Assembly (NCBI RefSeq): GCF_965363235.1
Contig: NC_134847.1
Location: 73,786,268 to 73,850,267 of the forward strand
Direction: 5' to 3'
DNA from: Mytilus galloprovincialis
Lineage: Eukaryota > Mollusca > Bivalvia > Mytilida > Mytilidae
DNA: 64,000 nt
The position numbers and the translations under genes are program-made. The notes below the pieces were generated by a model. The model ran no database searches and was not told where the DNA came from. It saw nothing but the letters and a program-made list of their open reading frames with translations. Positions 44,491 to 56,924 of the stretch are shown in pieces. Numbering within the stretch: position 1 is the first letter of the stretch; each line of letters starts with the position of its first letter.

Positions 44491-47400
44491 GTAAGATTTT
44501 AATTCAATTTTTAATCCATTTTTATGATTACATTCAAAATCTTAGTGAGTGCATGAAGTTAAAATTGAAAGTCCACATAAAAGATCATATGTCATTATGC
44601 AAACTTTATCATTGTAATTTAACAAAGACGTTAACGCAAGCAAAGCTTAAAAGAATGTTTGTTTTAGATCAATCGCATGTTGTCAAGCGTATTTTTGAAT
44701 ATTCGACATAAAATTTAGATAATGTTTCAGGTTGTGTGAATGATCCTGCCGATATCGTTTTTCTTGTTGATCGGAGCGGGAGTGTAAAAATACAAAATTT
44801 TCGACGTGGGCTCAATTTCATAAAAGATTTTGCTAAACATTATACTATTGGACACAATAATGTCCAAATAGGAGTTGTTACGTTTTCTAATACCGTGAGG
44901 AAAGAAATCGGTCTTAACCAGTATAGTAAAAGACAAGCATTGAATACAGCAATTGATAGAATACAATATGTAGACGTTCACGGAACTCATACTTCAACTG
45001 CATTGCAGTATATTCTAGATCATAGTTTTAACAATAAGTCTGGAGAGAGACCGAATGTACCAAACTTTTTAATTGTAATTACGGATGGTCGTGCTTGGCC
45101 ATTAGAATTCCGTCCTAATAAAGAAGCAGCACAACTGCATCAAACTAACATAGAAACATTCTCCATTGGTATTGGTAATATGAACCCGAGTGAATTGAGA
45201 CTGATTGGCACGGATGACAAACATGTCTACACTGTAAAAGATCATCTAGATTTACATATACCGTTACGTCATATACGCTGTGGTAAGTATTGGTTATTAT
45301 TAAACATCCATATCATATACAAATAACTGTTTGAAATGTATCAAGTCAGAGCCTTGTAGTGTCGACTTTCCGGTTTTTCTCGTTGTTGAATGCCGTACTG
45401 ATACATATAATTGATTTCATCCATTTCAGTTTAGTGAAATTTTGAAAATACAAAACTTGATTGTAGAACGCCATGATCTTTTTATATAACATTTAGTATT
45501 TTAAACATTTATGCTACGAAATTTTTTGAGTATTATTACACCATTATGTAGCCAAGGGTTTTACTTCCAAGAAAAGTTCATTGAAAGATGCAACTCACAT
45601 TGAGTTTGAAAGAGCTGTCAATGTTTATGCTACTGCTTTCCTTAATTGTTTTTGTTGTTCAGATATTTTTGTGATTTAACTTTTTTTCTAAATATACTTT
45701 ATACTCTTGATATAGAAAATGGCTTATGCGCAACCCGTTTCACATGTTGAATCAACTCGCAATACCAAATCAATCGACGAACTTTGAACTCATAATAGTT
45801 GCTGATTGGTTCAAAACTAAAGTATTCTAGTATATCGTTTTATAAAATATAATTTCGCATCAACATTAAATTGGCAGATTGTTCTTAGAATCTCATTCCA
45901 ATGTGTCAACCCTTCTGTCGTTTTTAATTGTAGTCCAAGTGTTTTAGAATAAACAATATGTCTGTCTAACGCTAACTAACTTTTTAAGCTCGCAATTGTT
46001 GTAGATAATATGTTCAATATTATTACCATTTTGTCTTTGTTGCTTATCAATTTAGAGCCATTCAAGACATTACGTGAGTACAAAGTATTTCATTTTATTA
46101 TTTTTATATAATTTCAGTGTATATTTTTCAAACGTCTTCGAAAAAGCATGAAAATTGAACACCAAACCTTGAACAGTCACATATTTCAAATTCCGCACCT
46201 CGCAAACAGTGTTTCGGTTTCATAACCTCAAAAAAAGCAGTTGCTATTGATGGCTCATTATTTACCCAACACAGTCGTCAATGAATCTTTCTCCGTTTTG
46301 CTCTTATATTGTCGTTGGTCATTAAAGTGCTTATGTCAGCGATTTATAAAATAATAGAAAAGGTTAGCCAAATGTATTCAAGTGTATAACAACTTTCATC
46401 TCAAAATTGCTATTATTCACGACGATAACGACGTCGATGTTGACGTAAAAATGTAGGATCGCTTAATCTTGCTACTTCAACAAAATACTGCGAATTCAAT
46501 CTTGGCGAAACGGTTACACTCTTAAGGCACAAAGCAGATATATGATGTCTTTGAAAGATAAGAAATGGTATGACACATTTTATTTGTCCATTTTACTCAT
46601 ATTTCTTTACTAAATATTATACGACAAACAAACAATAATAAACAGTTGACTAAGGCTTAAGTATTCTTAGATATGAAATGATTGATTGTTATAAGATCCT
46701 TGAAAATATAGCCAAATCATGAAAGATTCTTCTCTGAATTCTGCATTTAAGAAATGTACCTCTTTTTTTAGCCCCAACAGCCTCAACAACAACAAGAACG
46801 ACCATATCAAGTAAGTATAAGTATTATTTTACATATCAGTATTATTAGACATTAATATACATACTAGGCAGATAAATATCATCAGTGATGTTACTGTAAA
46901 ACTATCAAAACATAAAACACAACACGTTACAAATTTCATGCGTCCGATATATATTTTATAGATTTAATATAGATTTGAATACAAGATCATTTTTGTATCT
47001 AATTTTTTATTACCAATATTTACTTATTTTTTAGTACAGTTTTGTCTCATGTATCGAAAAACAAATTAAAAAGATCAAAATATATTTGCTGGATACTTTC
47101 CTTCGATGCCACTGCTGGTGGAGATTTATTTCCCCGAGGGTATCACAAACTTTATTAGGCCTTTTTAACTTTTTTGGATTCGAGCGTCACTGATGAGTCT
47201 TTTGTAGACGAAACGCGCGTCTGGCGTATATACAAAATTTAGTCCTGGTTTATATGATGAGTTTATTTACAACCACTGGGTCGATGCCACTACTGGTGGA
47301 GATTAATTTCCCCGAGGGTATCACAAGCCCAGTAGTCAGCACTTTTTGTGCTGACATGAATTATCATTGATATGGTTATATTTATAAATTAACTGTTTAC

Positions 47401-50400
47401 AAATTATTTTTTTTAAATACTAAGGCTTTTCTACCTCAGGCATAGATTATTTTAGCTGTATTTGGCAAAAGTTTTAGGAATTTTGGTCCTCAATTATCTT
47501 TTTTTTTCGTACTTTATTAGGCCTTTTTAACTTTTTTTGGATTCGAGCGTCACTGATGAGTCTTTTGTAGACGAAACGCGCGTCTGGCGTAAATACAAAA
47601 CTTAGTCCTGGTATCTATGATGAGTTTATTTGTACACATAATTGCCATTTTCTGTGAGAATAATCTTAGTAACATGCACATTATGTTGTTTATCTAATGC
47701 TTTAATGTGTTGCCATATTAAACTATAAACTGTCTTGATAATACAACTATAATGTCAATATTTTCGAAATTTCCTTTCAAAGGTTTAAAACAATGTATGG
47801 GTTGTAAACGAATAGCAGAACCTCATGACTGTAAAGAAATTATTACTTGTGCTGAACACGAGGTATATTGTATACGATTATGATACTGTTGGCAGTAGTT
47901 AAAAAGGGGCGGAAAAACTAAGATGTTCAAAAATTAAAATAAGACGAAGAATAAAAACAACTCCGTAACAACCGTCCCCTAAATACCTTATTGCTTTGCT
48001 TCTTGGTAAAATTTATTCTCACAAAGTTCTTGAAATTTGAAAAAGTTATTAATCTTAGCTGCATTATATGAACCAAACAGTTGTAAGTTACTAATTTCTC
48101 GATGCTGTTATTAATCTTTTTTCCAGGCATTTATCATACCATCGTTTTGAAATCTGTTTATTGTCAATTTAGATTGAAATGAAATAAACAGTACACAAAA
48201 TGCACATATCGACGGTTAAATGATACTCAAGTCAAAAGTATATTAACAACTAAAAGCTTATACAATCTTTAAAGAGCGAACCAAGCAAAAAATGACAAAT
48301 GTGAAAAATGTACCATGTCAGGAATATGACAGTTCTTGTCCATTCGTTTTTTATGTGTTTTGTTGTTTGATTTTGCCATGATAAGGGACTTTCCTATTTG
48401 ATTTTCCTCTGAGTTCAGTATTCTTGTAGTTTTACTTTTTCAGTACTTTGTCTGAATCTTGTTTTTGAAATAATTTTATTTTTCTAACCCATTCTAAAAT
48501 CAAAATTATTTAAAAGATAACAGGAAAGCCGAATATCATGTTCTGGTTAATGATTGTCATGTTTAAAAGCCAAAGCTCGCTCAATATATACGAAGAGATA
48601 TGATGTGATATGATTTCCAATTAGACAACTGCTTTAACGGAATATGGATGTAAACAAATAAATTCGTATATTGTCTCCAGCAATAAGTAAAACCCATAAA
48701 GTCATTTATGAAATGTTTTATCATTTTAATATATTGGAGCATACCTATATGATTTATAAAATATATACGTTATCTTTCATTGTAAAAAGAAAATAGCAAA
48801 AATATCGATCTCCGAAAAAATCAAAACAGAAAGTCCTTCATCAAATGGCCAAATCAGAATCTCAAACGTCTCAAACAAATGGATGACAACTGTCATATTC
48901 CTGGCGTGGTACAGGTATTTCCTTATGTTGAAAATGGTAGATAAAACCTGGTTTTAAAACTAACTAAACTTATCACTTGTATGGTAGTTGCATTAAATTA
49001 GTTTACTGTATAAGATGTGCTTTTCGACAATAAACGTTTTTAAAGTCATGCCCGAGTCCAAATTTTTGGGAAACAACTGACACTTATATGAACCCTAATG
49101 AGGTGATGAACCAAGTTAATAATTCTACTTCTAGGTATACACTCAAATTAATATAGAATAGAACACTCAAATGAAGAGAAATAGATATTTTGGAAATAAC
49201 GTGTGGGTGTGGAGAAAGTTCATACATGTTCGTGGTATATTTCGAAATGTCATTATTCATCAGATGTTGTTTCATAGACAGACAAGCTGAATTATTGACT
49301 TTGTATTGTTATTTTTTCAATTTAGCAATGTTCTGCAGATTTTTATATAACACCACAAGGACATGCTTTCTACGATCTTGGATGCCGATCAAATCGGGTG
49401 AGTTATATCCTTTTAACACTCCGTCGTAATAATTGAATTATCACAGAATTTAGATCTGAAATGAAATTACAATGTTAATTTCGTGCATTTTCCTGCTCAG
49501 TAGTTTTTATTTATCTATACAAAACAGTAAGGCTTTAATTTTTCTTCAACGAAATGTTTCATATTTTTGATATCGTACCCTTTTGCTGCTCACTACACAT
49601 CAATGTGTTTTTTTATAATTGTTGAAGGCTAAACGGTTTCCTGTTATTGCTTACATCAACCTCATTAATATTTGTATTATTGACAATCATATTATATCCC
49701 CTTTTTTTATTCAAATTTAAAAAGATGCTGAAAAGTAAACAATTTTTTTTTAGGAGTACAGGTTATACAAAAAGACAATATCTGAAAAATAACTCAAATT
49801 TAAGTATGAATTTCAACGACCAAATTGGCACATGAAAATTTAGATATTTAACTCTTAAGCAAAACGATACAATTAAAGCGACTTTTTTTTATTAAGTTAT
49901 CATGAAATGGATTCCAAGTTCCACGTATATAATATTAAAATGTTCAAAACCCTATATATATTGTCTGCTACAAGTCAAATTTTCTGCTTGACAGTTTATA
50001 ATGATAATTCGTCATACCATTGATCTCTTTTTCTAGCACTACTATTAACCTTTCTTATATTACTTTTCTTTCAATTCACAGGTTTGCGATGCTATATCGA
50101 AATTCGGTAAGAGAGATATAACAAATAAACGCCAAGACGAAAATTTATATATTTGTCAGGAATGTTGTGACACCGAGCATTGTAATATGTATGATTGTGC
50201 AGATAAAGGTATTTTAATTTCTAGACCTAAATATAACAAACAGGTTTTCGAAAAAAGAAGTTTTTTCAAGAACACAAAATTGTTCTAACAAAGTATCAAA
50301 TTTTGAACATCACATTTTAATCCTAAAATCTATATTTAATTTTAGGATAAAGTAAAAATTCTTCATCAAATAAGACGTGCACAGATTTTAAACAGACATT

Positions 50401-53400
50401 TTCAATTACTCTCCAAACATTTGTTGACTACTACAATGTCTACAATTGTTGCAGCTCGCTTCGATTAAGATCAAATAATCATTATAAACTTGAACTTGAA
50501 TTAACGAAAACTTCACAACTAATAATACTATTTATATCCTTAATTAACACATTCACTGAATTGATATTGGGACTGTCCATCAACTTATCATAGATACCAG
50601 AATAAAGGTATTAGAGTAATATATTTGAAGGGTAGTATTGATCGAGTCTTGTTTTCACAGTTTTTATGAAATTGATATTTTACTGAAAGTTAGGATCGAA
50701 GCTCAACCCACTTCCTGGTTCATTCAGTCTGATAGATTAAGATTATATTTTAATTCATTTTTGTAATATGCGTTTCAACTACATGTACAAGAACGCAGTT
50801 ATCATGTACATTGGGGATTATGCGATCATTTTTCAAACAGCTTTAATTAGTCTTCTTTACTTTGTTTAATTCTTTAATTTTCGCAATGAATACTAGTGTG
50901 ATTGTTATTTAAAAGACGATTCTTTAAAAAAAAACAAACAAATATAAATGTAAAGGGGATTAAATTATATGCATTTTTACTTTTATATAGAACAATAGCA
51001 AGGCATCATGTTTTCTATATTTTGATAAGAGTTCTTTTATTAATTCACCTTTTCGGTGAAAACAGCAGGTGTCTAGACTTATTGAAAACGTCTACTTTAA
51101 ACAAAGGGATTCATTGCATTATATGTCACGTGTAAATTTAAAGAAATTTCTTTGTTTGCCAATTTAAATTTGATCAAAATAAAAACCAAATATTTGTAAT
51201 ATGCAGTTTTAATGTAAATTCATAAAAAAAGGAATATTGTTTCCTGTCAACAGAAGAAAACATGCTATATAATACAAATATAAAGCTGAGCTTCTTACAA
51301 TGGAGGAAGTGTCTGCATTGGCAGTTAGTTGTAATATAAACCTCAATCAACAGTGTCTGTATCAGGAATTCATTGCCTTTTAGACGTTATGCATGGTTAA
51401 ACGGACACAGAATATTTGCATGCTATAGAATCAGTTGAAGTTCTGATTTCCTGTACGTTCAATACATTGAAATAATACAAAACTGTTCCAAAAGGGAATT
51501 AGAAAAAACTGAAATATTCCAATTCTAATACATATCAAATACTAAAGTGTACAGCTGTCACTTTGTTAAAGTTAATTTGTAAACAACAAAAATAAATTGG
51601 TCAATAATACATCATAAGTTGAACATTTGTTGTCGGAGAAGGAACGAGCACGACAGTTCTTAATGGAATAATATAAATGGGAAATGTAAACCTAATGCTG
51701 GCTCTTTGACTTTCTAATGCAATAACTCAAAATTGTAATGGTAAAAATATATCACGTATCACAAAAATACTGGAAATTACAACAAACAATATATACCATC
51801 AACACCCGGTTTCCTCCTACAAAAAAACAACAAAACGTGTGTAAAAACTAACACTAACACCAAGGAACGTATTTTTGATTATTAGTACTGCAGCTCAAGG
51901 AAAGAAATCATTTCTAGTTTTATTCTGTTTCTTGTAGCTAAGCTTAACAGGACACTGTGTTACAACTGCGTCGACGTAGCACATCCAGGCGACTGTGATG
52001 TCATAAGTGTATGTGATATCGATAAGGTAAAGACAAATTCCGATGTAGGCTCCGAATCATTACAACGGCTTTCAAAACATCCATGACACGACAAAGGTTA
52101 ATTTTCAGTATCAATTGTAAAGATATGCATATCAAATGAAACTTGATTTATTTTGTTAAATATTTTGAAATTTGAAAACAACAGTTAAAGGATAAATAAT
52201 TATTAAATAGACATAAGAGCATGTGGTTTGAGTTCCAATGATACAACTCGTCCTAATTAGTAAAGGCACGGCGTTCAAAACGGTCTTGAATAACGTCGAA
52301 CAAGAATTATTTTGTTAAATATTTTGAAACTTATAATCAATATTTTTAATAACTTATTAGTCAACAATTTATAGCTAAAGGATAAATATTTATTAAATAG
52401 ACATAAGAACATTTGGTATGAGTTCCAATGAGACAACTTGTTTTCCAAGTCAAAATTTGTAAAAGAACGGCGTTCATCACGGAGCCTTGACTCAAGTCGA
52501 ACAGCAAGCTAAAAGGGTTCCAAATATGACTAGTGTAAAACCATCCGAACTAGAAAACCGACGTATTAAGCGAAATCAATGTTTTAACAATAAATGTTTT
52601 ACTTATAGAAATGTTTTGCACGACACTTCATAACTGATATGTTTGAAGAAAGATGGAGGCTTGGGTGCGAAGAAAAACAGGTGAAAAAAATAAACAGGAC
52701 CAATATTACTGCACCAGATGCGCGTTTCGACTATAAATATCTCTTCATTGATTCTCGAGGTCAAACTATTTGAAAGTCCAAATCTAGATTAATGTTTAAC
52801 TTTAAACACACCACAAAGGATCTAAAGTATAATAGCCAAATCCAGACAAGACTGTCTGTCGTGAATCTATCACAATTGAATGACATGCTTGACAATTTAA
52901 TGTGCTTTAGTTAAATGTTTTAAGTTTTATTCAAATTTTGATTAACAGATGAGTACTCAATTGTTGTCTTTGTTAGTTAGTATGTCAGGCTATGCTTTGG
53001 GTACATGTCAAAAGTTTACAGAACTGTATAATTAGAAAAATATATTTGCGACATTTATTTATTTCGTCTTTCAGTTTTGACGGAATGATTTTTAATTATG
53101 TTTATAAAATTATATTACAATGTTTGGTAAATGGGCGTCTTAAAGATTTCATTTCTTTTTTAATTTTATTAATAAAAAGTTTTAAAGGAACAAAGACAAA
53201 GGGCAGAACAAAGTGTTAATCATAACTTAGTGTTGCATAAATTTGTGTGTACAAGAATCATGTTTTGTAAGTTTTGGTATACTTGAAAGAGAACATCTTT
53301 TGGTGGATAGAAAATTTCAAAGAGTAAAATTTGTTTACTTGTAGCAATTGATGCATGTATGTTAGAAAATTGAAACCAAATTCATTAAAATATATTACAT

Positions 53401-54627
53401 CTTTTGTCATCCTAAAATTTATGTTCGATGTACTTTTCGATCGTTTTTTATGCGAATGAAAATGATTGGATATGATGTATCAATTTCAGATATACATTAT
53501 CTTTGATCCTTGAGGCCAAAATGTTTGAAAGTCCGAAAACTAACCAGCACAACAACAAAACTAATTGAACAGTTGTGTGGCTTTTGTTTTTTAGTACGGG
53601 GGCAACAAAAAATGTACTCTAGAGCTCAAAACGAACGTAAATAACTCAAACATTACATCGACTTGTGTAAAGGAAAGTTAATCATTGAATATTATTTTTT
53701 TCAGAAATGTACTGATATCGCTAAATATTCCATGTATGCAGGTCACCCAAAAACCAAGAAACAAGTGATAGGTGGCTCTGATGGGTTTGACTTGTGTTAC
53801 TATTGTTGTGACAATAACTTCTGTAATAAAAAAGACTGTGAAAAAGGTAGGCAGGCAGTTTTAAGGACGAACAGGATTTCTCAAAGTTTGATTCATTTTT
53901 TAATAGATCAACACATTTTTTAAAATTTTTATAAAAAACAAGAAGTTGTGATATGATTGCAAATGAAACAACTCTCCGCAAGAGACCAACATGACACAGA
54001 AATTAACAACTATAGGTCACCGTACGGCCTTCAACAATGAACAAAGCCCATACCGCATAGTCATGTTTGTTGTAGGATTTTAAATCAATTATCAAAGGGT
54101 TTGGTGTTTGTTCACTTGTTCATTATTATTATTTGAAGCATACACCTTATTAAGGTAATGAGGTTGTAGCTTGGCCCCAAAACTTTTTACTTCCTAATTT
54201 AAATTATTGACATGATTCAAACTAACTCTACATCTCGCAGTTTTTAACATGCATTACAAAATCTTCTTACAACAGTAATTGCTATATCCCTGTTTCCAAT
54301 TTTTAATGTTTTGTAAACGCGACTTTTTTTCTTCTTCAGAAAACCCCTCTAATCTGGTATATACCTATTTTTAAAAACGGATTCTCTTTTTACCTGTGTT
54401 ATTTTTTCTATTTTGTTCTGTATTTCAGAGCATGAGAAGGCAAATATAAAACATTATTTAACATTTTAGGGCTTTCATCATCTACACAGCCATTGCTTTC
54501 TTCCCTGACAACTTCTGCATATAACAAACACATAGAACATTCTACATCAGTAAGTTATGCTAAAGCTGATGACAGTACAACGACGGCTATAAGTATAAAG
54601 AATGGCATAACATCCAGCATTACATAG
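44303..54627 (+). CDS. Secreted vWA - Thr linker - two Ly6/uPAR domain protein, paralogue 2
   Basis: Eleven exons: 44303-44490, 44731-45282, 46056-46073, 46772-46810, 47783-47862, 49326-49397, 50082-50208, 51938-52026, 52609-52680, 53705-53846 and 54470-54627. Phases match paralogue 1 exon by exon, and seven exons (the micro-exon and all six Ly6 exons) have exactly the same length. The total is 1537 bases; ATG plus two bases upstream would give 513 residues. Domain order is the same, but the linker is one 39-base exon instead of two long ones and the C-terminal tail is longer. Same orientation, about 7 kb downstream of paralogue 1, so a tandem duplication. Predicted extracellular; function unknown. 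Confidence 0.85.
44731..45282 (+). CDS. von Willebrand factor A domain exon, paralogue 2
   Basis: 552 bases. Starts CVNDPADIVFLVDRSGSV; the MIDAS is complete (DRSGS, Thr in GTHTSTAL, Asp in VITDG). Ends HIPLRHIRC at donor GTAAGT. The C-terminal stretch from LRLIGTDDKHVYTVKDHLDL is identical to paralogue 1. Confidence 0.92.
45283..47102. other. Introns of paralogue 2, nothing else recognised
   Basis: Apart from the two short exons at 46056 and 46772 I see only AT-rich sequence and a small reversed family fragment near 45385. Confidence 0.4.
46056..46810 (+). CDS. Micro-exon and short Thr linker exon, paralogue 2
   Basis: Exons 46056-46073 (EPFKTL) and 46772-46810 (PTASTTTRTTIS), with donors GTGAGT and GTAAGT. 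They replace the 312 bases of the same region in paralogue 1. Confidence 0.72.
47103..47269 (+). repeat. Family G repeat with internal deletion
   Basis: Has the family start (CGATGCCACTGCTGGTGGAG) and end (GACGAAACGCGCGTCTGGCG) but lacks the ~200-base middle; the junction is GGTATCACAA/ACTTTATTAGG. Directly followed by a fuller copy. Confidence 0.75.
47270..47633 (+). repeat. Family G repeat, full copy
   Basis: Starts CAACCACTGGGTCGATGCC and ends with GGTATCTATGATGAGTTTA, in tandem with the deleted copy. Confidence 0.8.
47783..50208 (+). CDS. Ly6/uPAR domain 1, paralogue 2 (three exons)
   Basis: Exons 47783-47862 (80), 49326-49397 (72) and 50082-50208 (127), the same sizes as in paralogue 1. 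Starts QCMGCKRIAEPHDC, which is identical over CMGCKRIAEPHDC to paralogue 1; ends CQECCDTEHCNMYDC. Canonical ten cysteines plus the extra pair. Confidence 0.88.
48300..48970. repeat. Two family F copies in opposite orientation
   Basis: 48310-48450 in reverse (TGTCAGGAATATGACAGTTC) and 48810-48960 forward (CGAAAAAATCAAAACAGAAA, CAACTGTCATATTCCTGGCG). Other copies at 41283, 58560 and 60320. They lie in the intron after the first exon of Ly6 domain 1. Confidence 0.6.
49398..51937. other. Introns of paralogue 2 around exon 50082
   Basis: No further exon or recognised repeat; AT-rich. Confidence 0.4.
51938..53846 (+). CDS. Ly6/uPAR domain 2, paralogue 2 (three exons)
   Basis: Exons 51938-52026 (89), 52609-52680 (72) and 53705-53846 (142), sizes identical to paralogue 1. 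Starts LNRTLCYNCVDVAHPGDC; ends CYYCCDNNFCNKKDC. The last exon is almost identical in protein to its counterpart at 35988. Confidence 0.88.
52150..52565 (+). repeat. Family B fragment, locally duplicated
   Basis: The start of family B with its flank (AAAGGATAAAT, ATTAAATAGACATAAGA, GAGTTCCAATGA) occurs at about 52186-52290 and again at about 52376-52565, a direct duplication of roughly 190 bases. Intronic. Confidence 0.65.
53935..54065 (+). repeat. Family A fragment
   Basis: AACAAGAAGTTGTGATATGA through CATACCGCATAGTCA; truncated copy in the last intron of paralogue 2. Confidence 0.7.
54470..54627 (+). CDS. Last exon, Ser/Thr-rich tail, paralogue 2
   Basis: Acceptor CATTTTAG. Reads GLSSSTQPLLSSLTTSAY and continues Ser/Thr-rich to SSIT and TAG 54625-54627. 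No membrane segment or GPI signal. Sequence is unrelated to the tail of paralogue 1 apart from composition. No AATAAA was seen close after the stop. Confidence 0.72.
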
Positions 54628-55189
54628 CAAGACGATTTCTTTAAATTTAGTAACTTAAAGTGGAAACAAAAGGTTTACAAAGTATCAAAATTCGACTAAA
54701 ATCAACGATTGCAGAAGGATTTAATTTGCCACTAGTAATCATTATTTTAAGACGACTGTTACTTTGCTATTTCCTCAATCTGTATGTCATTATTGAAATA
54801 TTTTGTATTGTTCTGCTGTAGTAGAATATTTTATGAGATATAATGTTCGCAACTTCTATTCAATGTAGCACTCTTTACATGCAGTCTTCTGTACTGTTTT
54901 TTTTTTATTTTTTTGTAAATTACAGTAATTTTCGAACACACTTATTTGATGAATACCTTATAATAATTGCTGTTTATAACATAGTGGGTAGACGATACTG
55001 TCAAATTCGAATAAAAAGGTCTAATTTCAGTGGACAATACACAACATTCATCGAAATGGCTTCAAAGTTGTTGATAAACTGTATATTCTAGAGATAGCGT
55101 GAACCAAATGTGAATACTAACAAAATTCCAAAGATCTTTTAGAGTACATACATTCTAAGACATTTTCATATTGCAATACTATTAAAACA
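54628..55189. other. Downstream of paralogue 2, nothing recognised
   Basis: AT-rich, probably 3' UTR and intergenic sequence. Confidence 0.4.
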
Positions 55190-56620
55190 TTTGACTTGTC
55201 TGCACTTTAAACTAGTATTCCCTATTCCAAACTAAAAGACGAATTGAAATAGTTGGGATTGGTTTTCTTTTCATAAAAAAGAATGGCCAACGTAGATACA
55301 AGTATATTGTCGTAGGAAGGGATAAATCCTTCTTTGTAAAAACTCACTCTTATTCAAACAAACAATTCTCTGAAACTGACATTATCAAGATGCTTGATTT
55401 CTTGATTGACAACATAGTTGATACCTATGAAGTACATGTTATCAACAAACTATGGCATTCCCATGAAAATAAATTGTGCCCATCTGCTTGCAGACTTGTT
55501 TGCTTATTCTTAAGTGAGTTATTTAATAAAGGAACTTCTTAGAAAGAAAGAAGTTAGCGATATCCTTTAATTTCTTTACCGCTTTATAGATTATGAAAAA
55601 TTGGGAACTATGTTGAATATATCTATTCCATTAAACAACAAGAGATATAGACAGATATTTGATTTGATTTTAAACATATTTTATTCATTAAGATATGAAA
55701 AGGATTGAGCAACAGGCACATCCTATAAAAGCTCTATCCGTATTACATAGCCGACCGTTCAAGGGATGTATAGGCAGTCAAGGTCGTTAAAAACTTCCAT
55801 TTGTTGTCATATTACATGTACATGGTGTAATTCAATTATAACAACTGTTTTTTTAAATAATGCAATATAGTGGAACATGCATACTACTCATTAGCACACA
55901 CGAGCAAATATATGTTTACAGTGTTACTTACTAAATGCAAAGTATAAAAAAAACAGACACAAACAGTAAAGTCTGACTAATATCTTAACTCACATCTCGA
56001 AATTAACAATGAGTGTCGGTTGATAACAAATGTTTACGACAGAAGAAATGATTTCAGCTTCCAAATTATAAACTTTCCATTTCTATGTAGCACCATTCAA
56101 GCAGCGCCTGCATACGGTTTGATCTCCAAATTGATACGATATTCCCCGGCTTGTATTTTCTATTATGATTTTTTGATAGAGGGTTGTTGCTCAAAAGAAA
56201 GCTGTTAAGCCAAGAGTTTGAAATGGTACAGATAATTTTATACCTTCATACAAATTACGGACGCCATCAACAGTTGGTTGACCGTTATGGAATATCCGTG
56301 TTCTCAAATGATTTCAGATATGTTCAAAAGACTACAATACCATTCCCTTTTCATGAATGCAATCTACCAGATAAGACTATTTACCGGGTTTTAAATAACA
56401 GTAACAACACGAAGGTAGCCATATGTAGATCAGGATCTGCTTAGCCTTCTGGAGCAACCGAGATCACTCAATGCTTTTGGTAGGGTTCGTGTTTCTAAGT
56501 ATTTATTTTCTATGTTGTGTCTAGAGTACTACTGTTTGTCTGTTTGACATGTTCTTTTTACGCCACATCGTTGTCACTTTATGTTAGATCTATGAAGTTG
56601 AATGTCCCTAAGGTATCTTT
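55190..56620 (+). pseudogene. Degenerate reverse-transcriptase element, longest copy
   Basis: Reads RYKYIVVGRDKSFFVKTHSY and KQFSETDIIKMLDFLIDN near 55290-55420, upstream of the catalytic box, then a frameshifted central part. About 300 bases of another repeat follow (55640-55950). It resumes at 56020 with RRNDFSFQIINFPF and LISKLIRYSPACIFYYDFL. Several frameshifts and stops; the same family as 12237-13082. Confidence 0.7.
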
Positions 56621-56924
56621 AACCCGTTTAAGGCACTTGTCGTCCCTTGTCTGTTATTCGTAATTTTTCCCAAAATGTCTTCTCTGAAACTGAGGGGCAC
56701 ATGTAACTCAGCTTGGCCATAATTATTATTGATGTATCTAGTATAATTAATTGTGTCTGATTATGCCATTTACCAACAAATATAGGTGATATGGCTTAAA
56801 CTTAAAGAAAGGGGTATATTGCAGGTTTTGTCTATATTTTTTTTAAACAACTATAAATAGAGAAATATGACAAGGACAAAACTATTCAGATTGTTACTTT
56901 CTACAAAATGTGAATGCAGAAATG

